From Phyllostachys edulis (lineage: Eukaryota; Streptophyta; Magnoliopsida; Poales; Poaceae), in the NCBI GenBank assembly GCA_036346405.1, contig CM070568.1, positions 35,064,820 through 35,128,819 on the forward strand: 64,000 nt of DNA. Direction: 5' to 3'. The position numbers were made by a program, and so were the translations under genes. The notes beneath the pieces are model-generated. The model did no database searches, was not told the DNA's origin, and worked only from the letters and a program-made list of their open reading frames with translations. The first letter of the stretch is position 1. Every line of letters begins with the position of its first letter. Below, one piece after another: positions 32,192 to 46,095 of this stretch.

Positions 32192-35100
32192 TGTAATATC
32201 CTGAAAATAATCCTCTAGAGGATCCGTGCGTAATTAGATGAAAGAGGATATGTAAAAATGGATTATTTTAGAGTTTTAGGAAGGAGTTGGTTCGTACTGA
32301 GATAAAAGGATCGTGGAGAGAGTGGATTCGCTAGTAGTCTTTTCTTTTATTCCTCCCTGCGCCGCCACCGTTTTATCTTGCCTTCGGCGGTGTGCGTGCA
32401 AGGCAGCTGCCCCACGTCGCCGCTGCCGCTCCGATCGCACCTGGCTGCCTGCTGCCCACTTCGGCTACTGCCTGCTGCCGCGTGGACGCGCCTGCCCGTG
32501 TGCGCGTGTGCGTGCTGGCCGTCGCCTGCCGTCTCAGAGCCGAGCGAGTACAAGGTTTGCGCATGATTTCCTTTTGGCTGCGGTTGTTTAGTCTAAAAGT
32601 GCTGCGTGCATGTGGGAGTAGTTGGGGAGAGAGATTAGTCTAAAAGTGCTGCTTGCATGTGTTTTGGGAGAGAGATTAGTCTAATAGTGTTGCATGAGTA
32701 GTAATTAGCTTTGTCCTTCTGTGACTCGTTTCTTTGCACTACTATGATTAGTTAATGATGATTATTTAATTGGGATAGTTAAGGATGCACTGCTAGGATT
32801 ATTTTAATGGGATCCGTGTGCCTCGGTTGGTGTTAGAAGCTAGCTAGTGCTGTATGCACGTTTCATAAATTGGAGTAGTAAGAGAGAGGGTTGAATTAGA
32901 TAGTGCTAATTATTAGTTTAATAGTTTTGTCCTCATAGCATTGTATGCATGCATGTATGCTTAAACAGTAAATAGAGAGAGATTTAATTAGAGATTTGAA
33001 TCGAGATTAATTAGAGAGGTGTTTTAGAATTTTCTAGTCGAGGGGTCGATTAGTAGATCTGTTTGGTCTGCTGTTCTGTTGTACGATTATTTTGGGCATC
33101 TTAATGGTGAATTTTGGGAATGTCATCTACTAGTTAATTGTAGGTAATTTCAGTATCTTTCCATAGAGTATTTAATCATAACTAGTGGACAACTAATTTT
33201 CAAGTTATGAATTTAGTAAGGCTCGCTGTTCAGAAGATGACAGATCGGTCTTCTGGAATAAAAACAAAGGGTTAGATGATTTAATTAGAAGTCATGGTAA
33301 TCTAAGAAAATGAGGAAAATTTTGTGTAGATTCCAGAATGGGGTGGTTTGCCATGATCGGACTTGTGAGTCAAAAGTTACGCCCTTTTTAGTACCAGGAC
33401 AGCAAGGGGTGACTGTTCGGTATTGGAAAAGTGTTGTGGATTTGGGGGACGTGTAGGAGCGATGTCATTTAATTGTCGTTCTTGTGATGCTGTAGGTTGT
33501 ATTGAAATTTGAGTATTTATTGTAGGAGAGACGTCGTACTTGTCTCCATCTTCTAGCCAAACCGTGCGTCGCAACTAGTAAAGGCAAGTGCATGGTAGAC
33601 AGTGGTCAATGATTGATCACTGTATTTCTTTATCGTTTATTACCATTATTGTTGTGTTTTTATTCTTATTTAATTGCAAGCAATGGAATAGTATGACTAC
33701 ATCTTGTTGACAAACATGAGGAAAATTGGATATGATGAAATTATGCATTTTTGCATTCATAAGCATCTTTGCATATGAGCATGTGAGGACCCCTGGGTTA
33801 TCTCCGTAAGACCGAGACTAAGCATGGTCTTAAGGACATAACTCTAGGGCCTCAAGTAAATGGATTCCAACTTAACTCAATCCAAGTGAAAGGCTTAACT
33901 ACAAACTAGAGCCCCGACGATCATGCGCGCTGCTCCCCTGCGAGCACTACATGATTGTCGGTTCTCCAACAAGTCAAGCACTACACTTAGCGAGTTAAAT
34001 AGGAAGCCACGAACAGCGAGTATGCAATCATATTGGCTCCCAAGATCAGCGACCAATATGCTCATACCCTCATACAACGTTGATCACATCCATACCACAA
34101 CATACATAGGTAATTCAAAAGACATACAACGTAATAGTTAAAGTTTACATCCATTACAAACGGCCGACCGGCCAAATTCAAATAAGAGTATTAAGTAGCA
34201 GCGGAAGCAAGTAAATAAACCAAAATATCCAGCATGGTATGCCCATAACCCATCGGCAACCGACTGGGAGTTAAATGATAGCATTACTCATTAGCGTCGC
34301 CAATATCGGCGCTAACAAACTCAACAGGCTCATACACTTCCTCACCTGAAATTGTAGCAACCGGGTTGAGTACAAAGGTACTCGCAAGTCTTACACAAAT
34401 AAAAATTAATCATGCTAGAGGTTGTTCCAAAGGATGGCTCATATTGACTTAGTTTTGCAAAAGGGACGCAACAATTTACAACCTACACATACTAGTTTTT
34501 CAAGTGCCATTTCAAAATCAGATTTGAAGTAGAAGTAAAGCATGTGAATAAGTAGTAAATTGAATAACAAATGAACCATACAAATGACAAAGTGGCTGTC
34601 CACTTTGATATGACAACAAGCATGAACATCCCATTCATGACAATACCAAGTTATAACCACAATTTTAATTCCAAGACTAACAATAGCAACCATGTAACTC
34701 AAGTGGTCGTCCATAACCGTGGACACGGCTATTCGAATAGATTGATACCTGCAGGGTGTACTACTTACCCACACGACTTGATTAGCCCGTAAGCCTCCAG
34801 ATGCCTCCTAATATAGCATACTTCCTATGGTATGCCTAAGTAAACCAAGACTTAGTATTTTTCAACAAGTTGATACCATTGAGTTGACTCACCCATACGC
34901 GACATAACCCCATTTAAGTGTAGGCTCCCACCTACAACTAAACGGGCACGCAAGTTGTGCCGAAAATGCCAACCCAATTAATAAAGTTTAAAGAGGGCTC
35001 ACCATCACAATAAAGAATTGCAATCGGCACCCTTATGGAACATATATGCGATGGAACACATATACGCCCTCACACTACCAGTCATCAACTCAACAATACC

Positions 35101-38100
35101 AACCCCTTACTTAACTAAGCGGGCCCATACATTTGCGGTGATAGCATGAGTTTTACTTGAATCAAAGATGTTACCAAAGTTCGGTCCTTAATTGTCCAGA
35201 CAAGTCAACCACTTACCCAATTCTCGTGCACAAGGGCACCATCACTAACCATCACTTGTCCAGACCCAACAGATCATTTAAAATGACAAAATTTAACTTA
35301 TAAAACAGATACGAAGATCTGAAACAAAAGCATATAAAGATAGTTGTGTTGATCCCATAATTATCGGGTTATTCCCGACAATCAGCTAACGGTTCTAGAC
35401 TTGCATGGCTAAGCAAACCCGAACAATATATTTCAACCATTCTAACTTAAGCATGTGGTACTGGAATAATTCAAGTATAACCTCAATGAATTAGGAGATA
35501 ACTAAACTACACATCACAAAAATAGCGACGTTATCAAAAATAGCATGCAAGCAATTATCATTGCACTGACTTAACAAAACTGGGATCAAATATGATGCAA
35601 AAGAAAGTTCAAATGATGCTTGCCTTGCTGGTAATTCAGTTTCTCTTCTTCAGTAGTGTATAAGTCAATATCGATAGGCTCGGTATCTAAATAAATATAA
35701 TATCGAATAAGCATCGAGAAATACTCAAAAATTCAAAATGCTCAAAAATGTATGATTTTTCTACAGTAGCTAAATCATGATTTTAGATGAATTTAGGTGA
35801 AAGAATTATTTCATTTGGATTCAGCCTGTGAGAGTTATTACGATTTGAATTTTCAGTTTTCAATATGCTCTCTTTGAGTAATTTAATTACGAGGTCAAAT
35901 TTTGTAGAGCAGTGGAGGGTATAAGAATTATATGGATAAATAGGAATATTATTACAAGACCAGAATAGTTGAGTTTACCTCATTTGGAATTTTTATGAAT
36001 TAGTTATCCATTTTAAAGTTATCGACCTTTTTCTATTGTAAAAATAATAAGTTTATGGATCATTTTCCATAATAATACTCTCTGTTACAGAGACATGCTT
36101 GAAACCAATTTTAATATAAAGTTCATTAAAAATGAAAATTATCGCACTTTGGTTTCATCCATTTTGGATTAAAATGAATTAGTTATGTATTCCTAAAGTT
36201 AAATACATTTTACAAAGGTGTAAATTAATACTCTATCGGATTTTATAAAGCGTTCAATACTTTCTTCACGGGCGCACGCTAGCCACCGACATCGACAAAA
36301 GGGGCATGCAAGAAGAAGTACCCACGCACGCATGAGCGCCGACAAATGGGCCCGCCATGTCAACGGCCCACCATAGCGTCTTGCGTCGCGCTTCAAAGGT
36401 CGAGATTGTGGGTCGTTGGATTAAGATCCAACATCCACAACTATGGGCGAAGTTCGAGTGGTCCGAACGCTCCATCTAATCTTGACCGTTCATTTTGCAT
36501 CGCGACGGCTCGATTCGCGGCGCGTTCGAGCGGTCCGAACGTTCCATTAAATCGAGCCGTCGATTTTGCATCCAACAATCAAAAACGATCCAAGTTATAC
36601 GCCCGATCCTTTACGGCGGTATGTTTTAATTCGTGGGCCCACAAGTAAGTGAGTGCTTAAGAGTTACAAAACGTGTTGGTTTTCCGTGTGTCAGGGCCCA
36701 CAAGTAAGTGACTTGTTAAATTGTTTAAGACACGTTTTAACTACTAATGATTGCCATTAACTTCTAATCTCTTTGCTACAGTTGCTACCCGAAACCGACA
36801 ACGGAATTTCGCCTCCGTCTGTTCCCGTGACTCGCCGCGCCATTGCGCCACACATGGCGCGCCAAACCATGCCAGTGCGCAATAGTATTGCGCACCCAGG
36901 TGGCAATCTCAACGGCGCGGCTCTGCATCGACGGCTAGTCAAGGCGTTGAGCGGCGGCGATCTATACGGCAAAAACGAAAACAGCCATATGAAGCTCCGC
37001 AGCGCTATCTAAGCATGTGCCCAGGTCCTAGGGACTAATAAGAGGTTACCTAAACTGAGGAGGGTGCTCGGGAAGCTTGGGGATTGCCGGAGCTATCTTG
37101 ACGGCGACAAAGGGCACGGCGGCGCTTGCTGTTCATGCGGAGGGAAAGCTCTGGGAAAACAAAGACCAGAGGGTGGTTGGAATAGCTTAAGCATCATATG
37201 AGGATGCTAGGGAAGCCTTGAATTGAAGAATGGCTTACCGAATCAACAATGAGGTGACAAGGGGATCTTGTCGGTCGAAAAGGAATAACCTCAAAATTGA
37301 AGAACTCCTGTGAAAAATCCGACAACCAAGTTGAGGGAAAATTCTCAGTAGACCTAAACATGCATGGTGACGCACTTAAGCGATGATAATACCTTCTGAA
37401 AAGACGAAGGGCACGGTGATGTCCTTACGGTGCACGCCTCAGGGCTACCGAGAGCTCAAAGATGGAACAAGGGCTACAAGGCAATCGAAGAATTCATATT
37501 AGCCAAAATGGAAAAGGTATTGAGCATGGAGTCGATGACTACCAAGCGGTGGGAGTTTACCTGAGAGGTGAGCTCAAGCCAGCCTCCCTCTCCTCGGTCA
37601 ACAAAGGAGAAGTGAGGGAGAAGGAGAGGGTACGAAGGGTCTTAACCCGAGAAGATGAGGGAGTGGGTGCGGTGTACAGAGAGGAAGCTCCAGGATAGGT
37701 CAATTTGGGCAGTGGAGTGACAGGGCTCAGTGCGTAGAAGAGATTCGCGGCCGCGTGGAGCACGGCTTCTGCGCGAGCACACCTGCCCGTTGGAGAAGAC
37801 AGGACCGACAGGCGGGCCCGTGCTGACAGTGACTCAAGGCGCGAGAGTAAACTAAAGCGACGTGGCTCCACGTATACCGCTTGATCAGGATCTATCGGCT
37901 GAGATCTGAAGAAGGGTTTTGAACTGCCAAAAGGGTGTGACGATCTGGGCCGTTGCTTTTAGATCCTAAGGCCTGCATGTCTCGGTACACTTAGTTGACT
38001 CGATCGAGTCGCTGAGCCTGGGTCGGGTCCGAGCCTGAAGAACAGTGCTGGCTAGGGTTTGGGTTTAGGGTTTGACTGAGTTTTAAATTGTCTTATCAAC

Positions 38101-39270
38101 TTTGACCGAGGCCTTATAAATATAAATAAAATCCCAAAAATTCTGAAATAATTTCCAGAGGTTCCTGGGATAGTCTAGCACCCATAAAAATTATTGAACA
38201 TTACTGTTCAAGATATACTGGGTATATAATAAATTCAAACTTAGTGTATGTCATTAAATGATGTTTGAATTTTCTCAAGGTTTAAACCAGTCCCAAAAAT
38301 TTGGAAAAAATTATATTAATTCATTATAATTACTATAGTATTTGAATAAATTATTTCTAGGGAGACTTCAGTAGCATTTGATTTGGTTTTTCTTTTGGAG
38401 TTCCATTTATAATATATGTTTTAATCTCTTTCACAGATTTTCCAAGTGCAATATATAATGTAAATGCTAGAAATCATGATGCATGCTAATGAGATGCATA
38501 GTAATCCTCTTTATTAATCTGGGGATGTGACAGAGCAGGTGATCATGATTGATCACAACTCCACGGGAGTGGAGGAGGTCACTGATCCTTGAGGAGGAGT
38601 GGGCTTGAGAGTGAACGTTGTCGCGAGCGTTCACTCATGCTATACCGGTATACGCGAAAGAAGTGCATGTGGGCATGTAGAGTAGAATTGCATGAGATAT
38701 GAGATGAATGTGTGTGAAAACAAAGAGAAGAGAATGGCATGAGAATATTAATAGAAGGACATGTGATGATATTAAAGTTATTGAATACTGTTGATTTATC
38801 ATTGTTTGTTGCTTATTATCGCATTTGCTGAGTCGTGGACTCACCCTTGCTTCTTTGTTGTTTTAGGTGATCGTTGATGGCGCTATGATTGAGAGGGACT
38901 AGTGCATATGGGATAGCTTCATACTTCAGACACATGATTATTTGCCATGAGAACCATTTGATTCATTATTGCTGGACTACCTTTAGGACATGTTAGAAAC
39001 TGAATAAGCTTAGATGAATGTTTTGGACTAGTCTATTTTGTTCCGAGGTTTTGGATTTACTGGTTTGATGTTGTTTTAGACTTATTATCTTGCTATGTTT
39101 CCCTCGCTTACTTATTCATGCTTGACAAGTCTTTATTCATGTTCCATTGTAACCCGTGGATGGGTTTTATTAATGCTTTGGTTGCTGAAATTTTATAGTG
39201 TGTTGATGATTATTAGGGAAAAGGGTAGTTTAGTGGCATTCCAGACTCAGAATTAGGTTGGGGTGTTACA
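32192..39270 (+). repeat. 5' LTR of gypsy B (parts 32192-33781 and 38538-39270)
   Basis: About 2.32 kb once the solo LTR and one copy of its target duplication are removed, matching the 3' LTR after subtraction of its own insertions. A C/T-rich stretch near 32340-32550 and an AT-rich body follow one another as in the 3' copy. Confidence 0.88.
33782..38532 (-). repeat. Solo LTR of a long-LTR gypsy element, 4.75 kb
   Basis: Plus-strand ends TGTGAGGACCCCTGGG and GGGGATGTGACA, flanked by a perfect GAGCA duplication (33777-33781, 38533-38537). The 3' LTR of gypsy B reads through the empty site near 45298. No primer site, purine tract or coding domain is present. Minus orientation is inferred because the GAGTACAAAGGTACTC hairpin, which lies near the 3' end of such LTRs, is near the left end (34370-34385). 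The part at about 36250-37900 is GC-rich and contains small frames on both strands without recognisable domains. Confidence 0.85.
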
Positions 39271-39272
39271 GT

Positions 39273-39283
39273 TGGTATCAGAG
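39273..39283 (+). promoter_or_regulatory. Primer-binding site of gypsy B
   Basis: TGGTATCAGAG two bases after the LTR end; the usual final C is changed to T. Confidence 0.88.
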
Positions 39284-39512
39284 TAGATTAATATCTTAGG
39301 TATCCTAAAATTGCTAAAATTTATTTTAGGATTAGTAAAATTAACTAAAATTTGCTAATGGTTAATTAACTTAAAATTTGACACATTAGTGCACAATAGG
39401 ATGGGAATGGGACAAGTATTGCTCTTACGCTTTCGATATGTTATTATACTGATGTATGAGTTTATATTGGTTCTTTGAACCTTTTGTGTGTTGTTGATTG
39501 TGGTTGATAGCT

Positions 39513-39587
39513 ATGACGAGAGGTAGAGGTTTTGGTTGTGGCCATAAGCATGGCCAGGTTGTACCACCGTTCGTGTTATGGAGATAA
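39513..39587 (+). pseudogene. Gag start remnant of gypsy B
   Basis: MTRGRGFGCGHKHGQVVPPF followed after four more codons by a stop. Arg/Gly-rich starts of this kind are common in chromovirus gag proteins, and the position 240 bp after the primer site fits. The rest of gag is not recognisable. Confidence 0.5.
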
Positions 39588-42500
39588 TGAAGAGTTTTCT
39601 CTCGGGTAATTTAGTTAGAGAGGATGGGAATGAATTCTTTGGGGGAAGGTTATTGTTTTCCTTGAGTTTGCATTTGGTTGTTCTTGTTATAGTTGCGGTC
39701 GATGAATTTTCTTGGGTTAGTGGTTACAGAGCAGTTGATGGGTTCCAATTGGTCTTTATTGGTTCCATAAAGTGATTATTTGTTACTATTCAGTTGTTGT
39801 TGTTGCTTGTGAGCATTGTAATCTGGCAAGATTGATAATTTCACGAGAGTTCTTCCTTCCTTATTCGGAAACAAGACTCATTTGTTTGCTTGGTATTTTG
39901 GATAACAAAAGTTTTCTATTGCAAGTTCTTTAGCATGGGAAAGCTTTGACCCTATGTATTTCTTTTAGGTATTTTGAGTGTTCAAGTTGAATGCCTCTCT
40001 TTTATGAAAGAAAGTGTTAAAACCACTTTAATGGTGTCTTGTTATGGTTAAGTGAGATGTTGTAATTAATGAAATTAATGGATATAGTATGGGTTATCAA
40101 GTTGGGTCTGTAGTGTTGTGCATAATCGATCTTAACCAAGATCCTTGGAAGTGAAGTTGATTAATTTGATGTTGTCTTAGAATAATTACGTGATAAATAG
40201 TGACTAATAGTATGTCCATACCTAATTGGAGTCAAAGAAGTTGTTAAGAAAAAAAGTGTGGAATATTGATGAAATAGTTGGATCATTAAAATTGCTTAGT
40301 TTGCTAAATTTGTTGGATTATTTGGTCTCAATGGATTAATCAAGCTGTGGGAAGGGAAAGTTGAGGAGATGCTAGATTATTACCCTAGTAGATATTAATC
40401 TTGGAGTTATCTTTTCTATAGATACTTGGTGATCATATATAACTGCTAGATATACATATTTCTTACCATGATTAATTGTTGGATTTGTGTACAAAAGATT
40501 TAAAGGATTGAGTATCGGTGGATCTAGAATTTATGGGAGAAGTTATGGATAGTTCTTCAATATAGAATGATGGGATGAATTTGGTTTTAGTGTTGTTGAT
40601 ACTTTTGGTTGTTGGAATATTTTGATTCTTGGAGTTTTAGTGTGATTTTGCACCAAATTATGAACATGAGGTGGAACGGTTGAAGATGTGTTTGCAAATA
40701 TTCATGTGATTTGGAAAGGAAAGTAGGTAGCATCTAGATTTTCATGATGAAGCCAGTTGATAGCAACAGTTGGTGGAGTGCAATTATTGTGTGTTGAAGT
40801 TTGGTGTTGAGCATTACTAAGAGTTAAACTGATGCGATTTAATAGATGGCTTATGCTTACATGATTGTAGAATTGTCGGATGATAGCATGTCCTTGATGA
40901 AAGGGTTTTGATAAAACCTTTTGATTTGTCTAGTAGACCTCCGCTAGAATAAAGTGGTTGTTGTAGCGAGATTGTAAAATTTTGGTGGACTCTCAATAGG
41001 AGAATGAGATGATAAAGTAGTATGGAACAATTTGTTGATTTTTTGGAGAGTTGTATAATGGAAGAGTAGACTTGACAATTCTTGCTAAGAGTGTATTATT
41101 CTGGATGTTAGTAAGATTATCAGCATGGATTGTGAGTGTGTTGTTGACTCTTATCGAAGTAAAAGAATTTGATCATCTTTCGTGATATCGTTTAAATGAA
41201 ATGTTTGGAGTTTTAAATTCATGAACTTTTGGAGTTGATGATTTATATGGTAGCAGAATTTGTTTTGAGCAAAGTGATGTGTTGAAAGGTTTTATTGATT
41301 CGTAAGTGATTCTTGTGTTTTGGTCTTCAAATCTCTTCATGTTGGAGTTGGCAAGGTGGTGTTGTAATCAAAGAAAGTTATTTTCTTTGTTAAAGGAAAG
41401 AGTGTAGTAGAATTAATTGAGGTCGGGGTGAAGTTTTGTAACTTGTAATTTATTGAAGTCTGCTGAACTTTTTTGTTTTTGCCGCGTAAGAGTTTCTCAA
41501 ATTTCAATAGCAATGCATTATTCTTATTGGTTGAGATTTGATATTCTCCTATTGAGGGACATGTGCCCTCAACTGTGATCTCATCTTTTGATTTTCCCGG
41601 GATCATTGCTATTTGACTAATTCTCTTGGTCTCGAGCTCATTGCGTGTGGTAACGTTTTCTTGTGTGCTAAAATTTGTCTTTGTTTGCCTCTTCTTTTTA
41701 GGAATGATTAATTGACTTTTGTTGCAAAGTATTTTAGGAGGTATAGTGGCAACTGGATAGCGGTAGTCAAGTATATGATGTTGTGAGACCTTGGATTGCA
41801 AGTTATTTGAGGAGCATTGGAGGATGAATAAATTTTGTGATATAAATCTTATAGAGCATTGGATGTAAAAGGGATGATGGTCGTTGGGAACAATACTAGT
41901 TGTGATCCATGAACATTTGTTCATGTTGGTGGAATATTAGAATTATCAAAGTTTGAATCTTGGTCAATTAGTTAGGGTATTGCGAATGTATATATTGTGG
42001 TCGTATAGGTGAAATTGAATGGTGTGAATTAGTAAGGGTCCAAGATTGGTGAAGTTAATCACTTTGAACGGTCACTTGATTAGTGAGGAATGCTGATATT
42101 AATAACTGGGGTTATCGTTTGAGTTGTGTAAATTTTAGAAATCGAATATGAGGATTTTCTATCAATTATACCAGAAATTCATTGTAGGAGGCTAGGAGGT
42201 TGAATTTGGGCTTTGCATTTTTATGCTAGAACCTTGGTGGCCCAAGAATTATGTGTAGAAGTAGTAAAACAAAGTGGATTCTGAATAGTGTGATAATCAT
42301 TGAAAGCATCCTTTGGGTATAGTATATGGTGTGTGTGCTATGAATTTCAGGATAAATATCCTTAAAGGATTGAGGTGATGTGATTGTGGGTGAAGTCTAT
42401 ATTGTGGTGCATTAGGAAATATTTGTCAAAATAATTCATTTGGTAGAGGAATGAACTAGAGTATTTTTTTTCTTATGGAATAGTACAACCCCTAGATGAG

Positions 42501-42930
42501 TGTGGTTGTTGCTTTCGAATTGAGCAACGCTTTGAGGTTGCCGATTAAGGGGAAGGAGTAGTGTGATAATTTGGAATCCCAGGATTTAAATGAAAGTTTA
42601 TTCCAAAAAAAATTGAGGAAGAAAGAATGACTTCTCGATTAGTGAAATACTCTCTTGGATCTTGCTTGAGCTTTGTGTTTATGGCAGAAGCCAGTTGCAA
42701 ATTGAGTTGCTTTATATTGGTGCGTAGTCTTTTCCGGTTAAGAAAAAAATAATGATTGTTCTGGGCATTTGAGTGATTTCGCATTTGGATTATGTGGTAT
42801 TTTTTCTCAAACTGCCTACTTGAAAAGTGGAAAAGTTTCATGATGAATATTTCGATTTTAGATTGGAGTCTTTTGGAGGGAAGTTGGTTATGAGTTGGCT
42901 GCATTGTGAATCCTTTGTTTTCAGTTGGAT
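39588..42930 (+). other. Non-coding, G/T-rich interior of gypsy B
   Basis: No plus-strand frame of note. The sequence is C-poor (19 G and 5 C in 40321-40380) with frequent TTGGATTAT, GTTGGATT and TGTTGTT words, resembling the interior of gypsy A. Antisense frames at 41337-41924 and 42545-42904 have no known domain and follow from the lack of G and T on that strand. Confidence 0.7.
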
Positions 42931-42939
42931 TCTACTTGT

Positions 42940-43460
42940 AAAAGAGTTTGTTTAAAACGAGTTCTTTTGTGCGTCCTTGGTTAAAGGAGGTGCACCTTGT
43001 TAAAGTGAAGAGATCGATTGAAAGATGGAACAAGAGTGTCGTATGTTACGTGCAAGTTGTGTGGATTGGTACCAAAGGGAAGGTTGGCTCAAAGTACATT
43101 GGTTTGTTTTTGGTAGTTGCGGAGATTCTTGGAAGATAGCGTATCGCTAGAATCATCTCGAGTCCTGGTGCGGGGTATACAACGTTTTTCTATGGCCCGG
43201 TGCTGGGAGAGTACTTGAGAGACCAGGAGTGTGAGGTTTTGCCAGGGCCGTTAACCATCAAGTAAAAACCTTGCATTCGAGTCTCGTCCGTTGAATGTAC
43301 CTAAAAAGGTCGAGACGAGTGTTGAGGTGTAAAACGTTGGAATCCATCAAGGTGATGTGGTCACATCAGACCGAAAGAGAGGTGACTTGGGAGTTGGAGT
43401 CTCGCATGTACGAGCAATATCCGGAGCTGTTCGCCTCGGGTACGTGTAATTTGTTGTTTA
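42940..43460 (+). pseudogene. 3' end of gypsy pol (integrase C-terminal / chromodomain-like tail)
   Basis: Several frames give pieces of the usual end of gypsy pol: GTKGKVGSKYIGLFLVVAEIL corresponds to the conserved G-K-L-x-PRYIGPF-x(2)-ER-GEVAYRL block after integrase, and RRVLRCKTLESIKVMWSHQT then EREVTWELESRMYEQYPELF is the classic last segment (VKV-W-x-H-EATWE-E-M---YP-LF). Frameshifts separate them and a stretch between (about 43140-43280) matches the usual linker poorly. Shows that the element derives from a complete gypsy by internal loss. Confidence 0.8.
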
Positions 43461-43520
43461 ATTTCAGTTGTGGTTGTTCTTCGAGTAGAATGGCGAGTAG
43501 AATTCGGGGTCGAATTCTGT

Positions 43521-43533
43521 TAAGGGGGTAGAA
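43521..43533 (+). promoter_or_regulatory. Polypurine tract of gypsy B
   Basis: TAAGGGGGTAGAA immediately before the 3' LTR. Confidence 0.88.
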
Positions 43534-43728
43534 TGTAAAATCCCAAAAATAACCCTCTGGAGAACCCGTGCGTAATTAGATGAAAGAGGATACGTAAAAA
43601 CGGATTATTTTAGAGTTTTAAGGAGAAGTTGGTTCGTACCGAGATAAAATGATCGTAGAGAGAGTGGATTCTAGAAACCCTAGTAGTCTTTTCTTTTATT
43701 CCTCCGTGCGCCGCCACCGTTTTATCTT

Positions 43729-43884
43729 CGAATAATTGAGGATTTGCCACTACTAAGGAGTGATATATAGGATTTGTCACTCTATGTGAGGATGACATGT
43801 GAGTTCCGGATCCACATGTCATCCTCATATGAGTAGTAAATTCTAAATTTCACATGAAAGTACAATGATAAATCCTCAAATCTA
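43729..43884. mobile_element. Fold-back MITE, about 156 bp
   Basis: Absent from the 5' LTR at the same place. Ends contain TTGAGGATTTGCC and, inverted, GATAAATCCTCAA; the inside has a second inverted pair around GATGACATGTG...CACATGTCATC. Flanks CTT on both sides suggest a 3-bp duplication, as for PIF/Harbinger-type MITEs, but the ends are not diagnostic. Confidence 0.75.
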
Positions 43885-45687
43885 CTTTCGGCGGTGTGCG
43901 TGCAAACCACCGCCAGACGTCATTGCCGCCGCCGCACCTAGCGACTGCCGCCCACTTCGACTCACGCCGCTATCGTGTGGGCCTTTTGCTCAAGATCTTG
44001 CAGGTGCGTCTTGGCCGTCGCCTGCCGTCTCGAGCCGAGCGAGTGCAAGGTTTATGATGATTTCCTTTTGGCTGCGGTTGTTTAGTCTAAAAGTGCTGCG
44101 TGTATGTGGGAGTAGTTAGGGAGAGAGATTAGTCTAAAAGTGCTGCTTGCATGTGTTTCTTCAATGGGAGTAGTTGGGAGAGAGATTAGTCTAATAGTGT
44201 TGCATGAGTAGTAATTAGTTTTGTCCTTCTGTGACTCGTTTCTTTGCACTACTATGATTAGTTAATGGTGATTATTTAATTGGGATAGTTAAGGATGCAC
44301 TGCCTAGGATTATTTTAATGGGATCCGCATGCCTCGGTTGGCGTTAGAAGCTAGCTAGTGCTGTATGCACGTTTCATAAATTGTAGTAAGAGAGGGTTGA
44401 ATTATATAGTGCTAATTATTAGTTTAATAGTTTTTTCATCGTAGCATTGTATGCATGCTTAAACAGTAAATAGAGAGAGATTTAATTAGAGATTTGAATC
44501 GAGATTAATTAGAGAGGGGTTTTAGAATTTTCTAGTCGAGGGGTCGATTAGTAGATCTGTTTAGTCTTTTGTTCTGTTGTACGATTATTTTGGGCATCTT
44601 AATGGCGAATTTTGGGAATCTTATCTACTAGTTAATTGTAGGTGATTTCAGTATCTTTCCATATAGTATTTAATCATAACTAGCGGACAAGTAATTTTTA
44701 AGTTATGAATTTAGTAAGGCTCGCTGTCCAGAAGATGACAGATCGGTCTTCTAGAATAAAAACGGGGGCTTATATTATTTAATTAGAAGTCATGGTAATT
44801 TAAGAAAATGTGAGGAATTTTGTGTAGATTCCAGAATGGGGTGGTTTGCCATGATCGAACTTGTGAGTCAAAAGTTACGCCCATTTTTAGTACCAGGACA
44901 GTAAGGGGTGACTGTTCGGTATTATGGAAGTGTTGTGGATTTGGGGAACGTGTAGGAGCGATGTAATTTAATTGTCGTTCTTGTTATGCTGTAGGTTGTA
45001 TTAAAATTTGAGTATTTATTGTAGGAGATACGTCGTACTTGTTGCCATCTTCTAGTCAAACCGTGCGTCGCAACTAGTAAAGGCAAGTGCATGGTAGACA
45101 GCGATCAATGATTGATCACTGTATTTTTTTATCGTTCATTACCATTATTGTTGTGTTTTTATTCCTATTTAATTGCAAGCAATGGAATGGTATGACTACA
45201 TCTTGTTGACGAACATGAGGAAAATTGGATATGATGAAATTATGCATTTTTGCATTCATAAGCATTTTTGCATTCATAAGCATCTTTGCATATGAGCAGG
45301 TGATCATGATTGATCACAACTCCACGGGAGTGGAGGAGGTCCCCGATCCTTGAGGAGGAGCGGGCTTGAGAGTGAACGTTGTCGCGAGCGTTCACTCATG
45401 CTATACCGGTATACGCGAAAGAAGTGCATGTGGGCATATAGAGTAGAATTGCATGAGATATGAGATGAATGTGTGTGAAAACAAAGAGAAGAGAATGGCA
45501 TGATAATATCAATAGAAGAACATGTGATGATATTGAAGTTATTGAATATTGTTGATTTATTATTGTTTGTTGTTTATTATCGCATTTGCTGAGTCGTGGA
45601 TTCACCCTTACTTCTTTGTTGTTTTAGGTGATCATTGATGGCGCTACGATTGAGAGGGACTAGTGCACATGGGATAGTTTCATACTT

Positions 45688-46095
45688 CAGACACATAATT
45701 ATTTGTCATGAGAATCATTTGATTCATTATTGCTGGACTACCTTTAGGACATGTTAGAAATTGAATACGCTTAGATGAATGTTTTGGACTAGTCTATTTT
45801 GTTTCAAGGTTTTGGATTTACTGGTTTAGTGTTTTTTTAAACTTATTATCTTGTTATGTTTCCCTCGCTTACTTATTCATGCTTGACAAGTCAGACACAT
45901 AATTATTTGTCATGAGAACCATTTGATTCATTATTGCTGGACTACCTTTAGGACATGTTAGAAATTGAATAAGTTTAGATGAATGTTTTGGACTAGTCTA
46001 TTTTGTTCCAAGATTTTGGATTTACTAGTTTGGTATTTTTTTTAAACTTATTATCTTGTTATGTTTCCCTCGCTTACTTATTCATGCTTGACAAG
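45688..46095. repeat. Tandem duplication within the 3' LTR, period 204 bp
   Basis: CAGACACATAATTATTTGTC occurs at 45688 and 45892 and the following 200 bases are repeated with few changes. The 5' LTR has one copy. Confidence 0.9.

Noticed and set aside
41337..41924. 195-residue antisense frame in gypsy B (and a 119-residue one at 42545-42904)
   Set aside because: The minus strand is A/C-rich there, so stop codons are rare. No domain, no ATG context or neighbour supports a gene.
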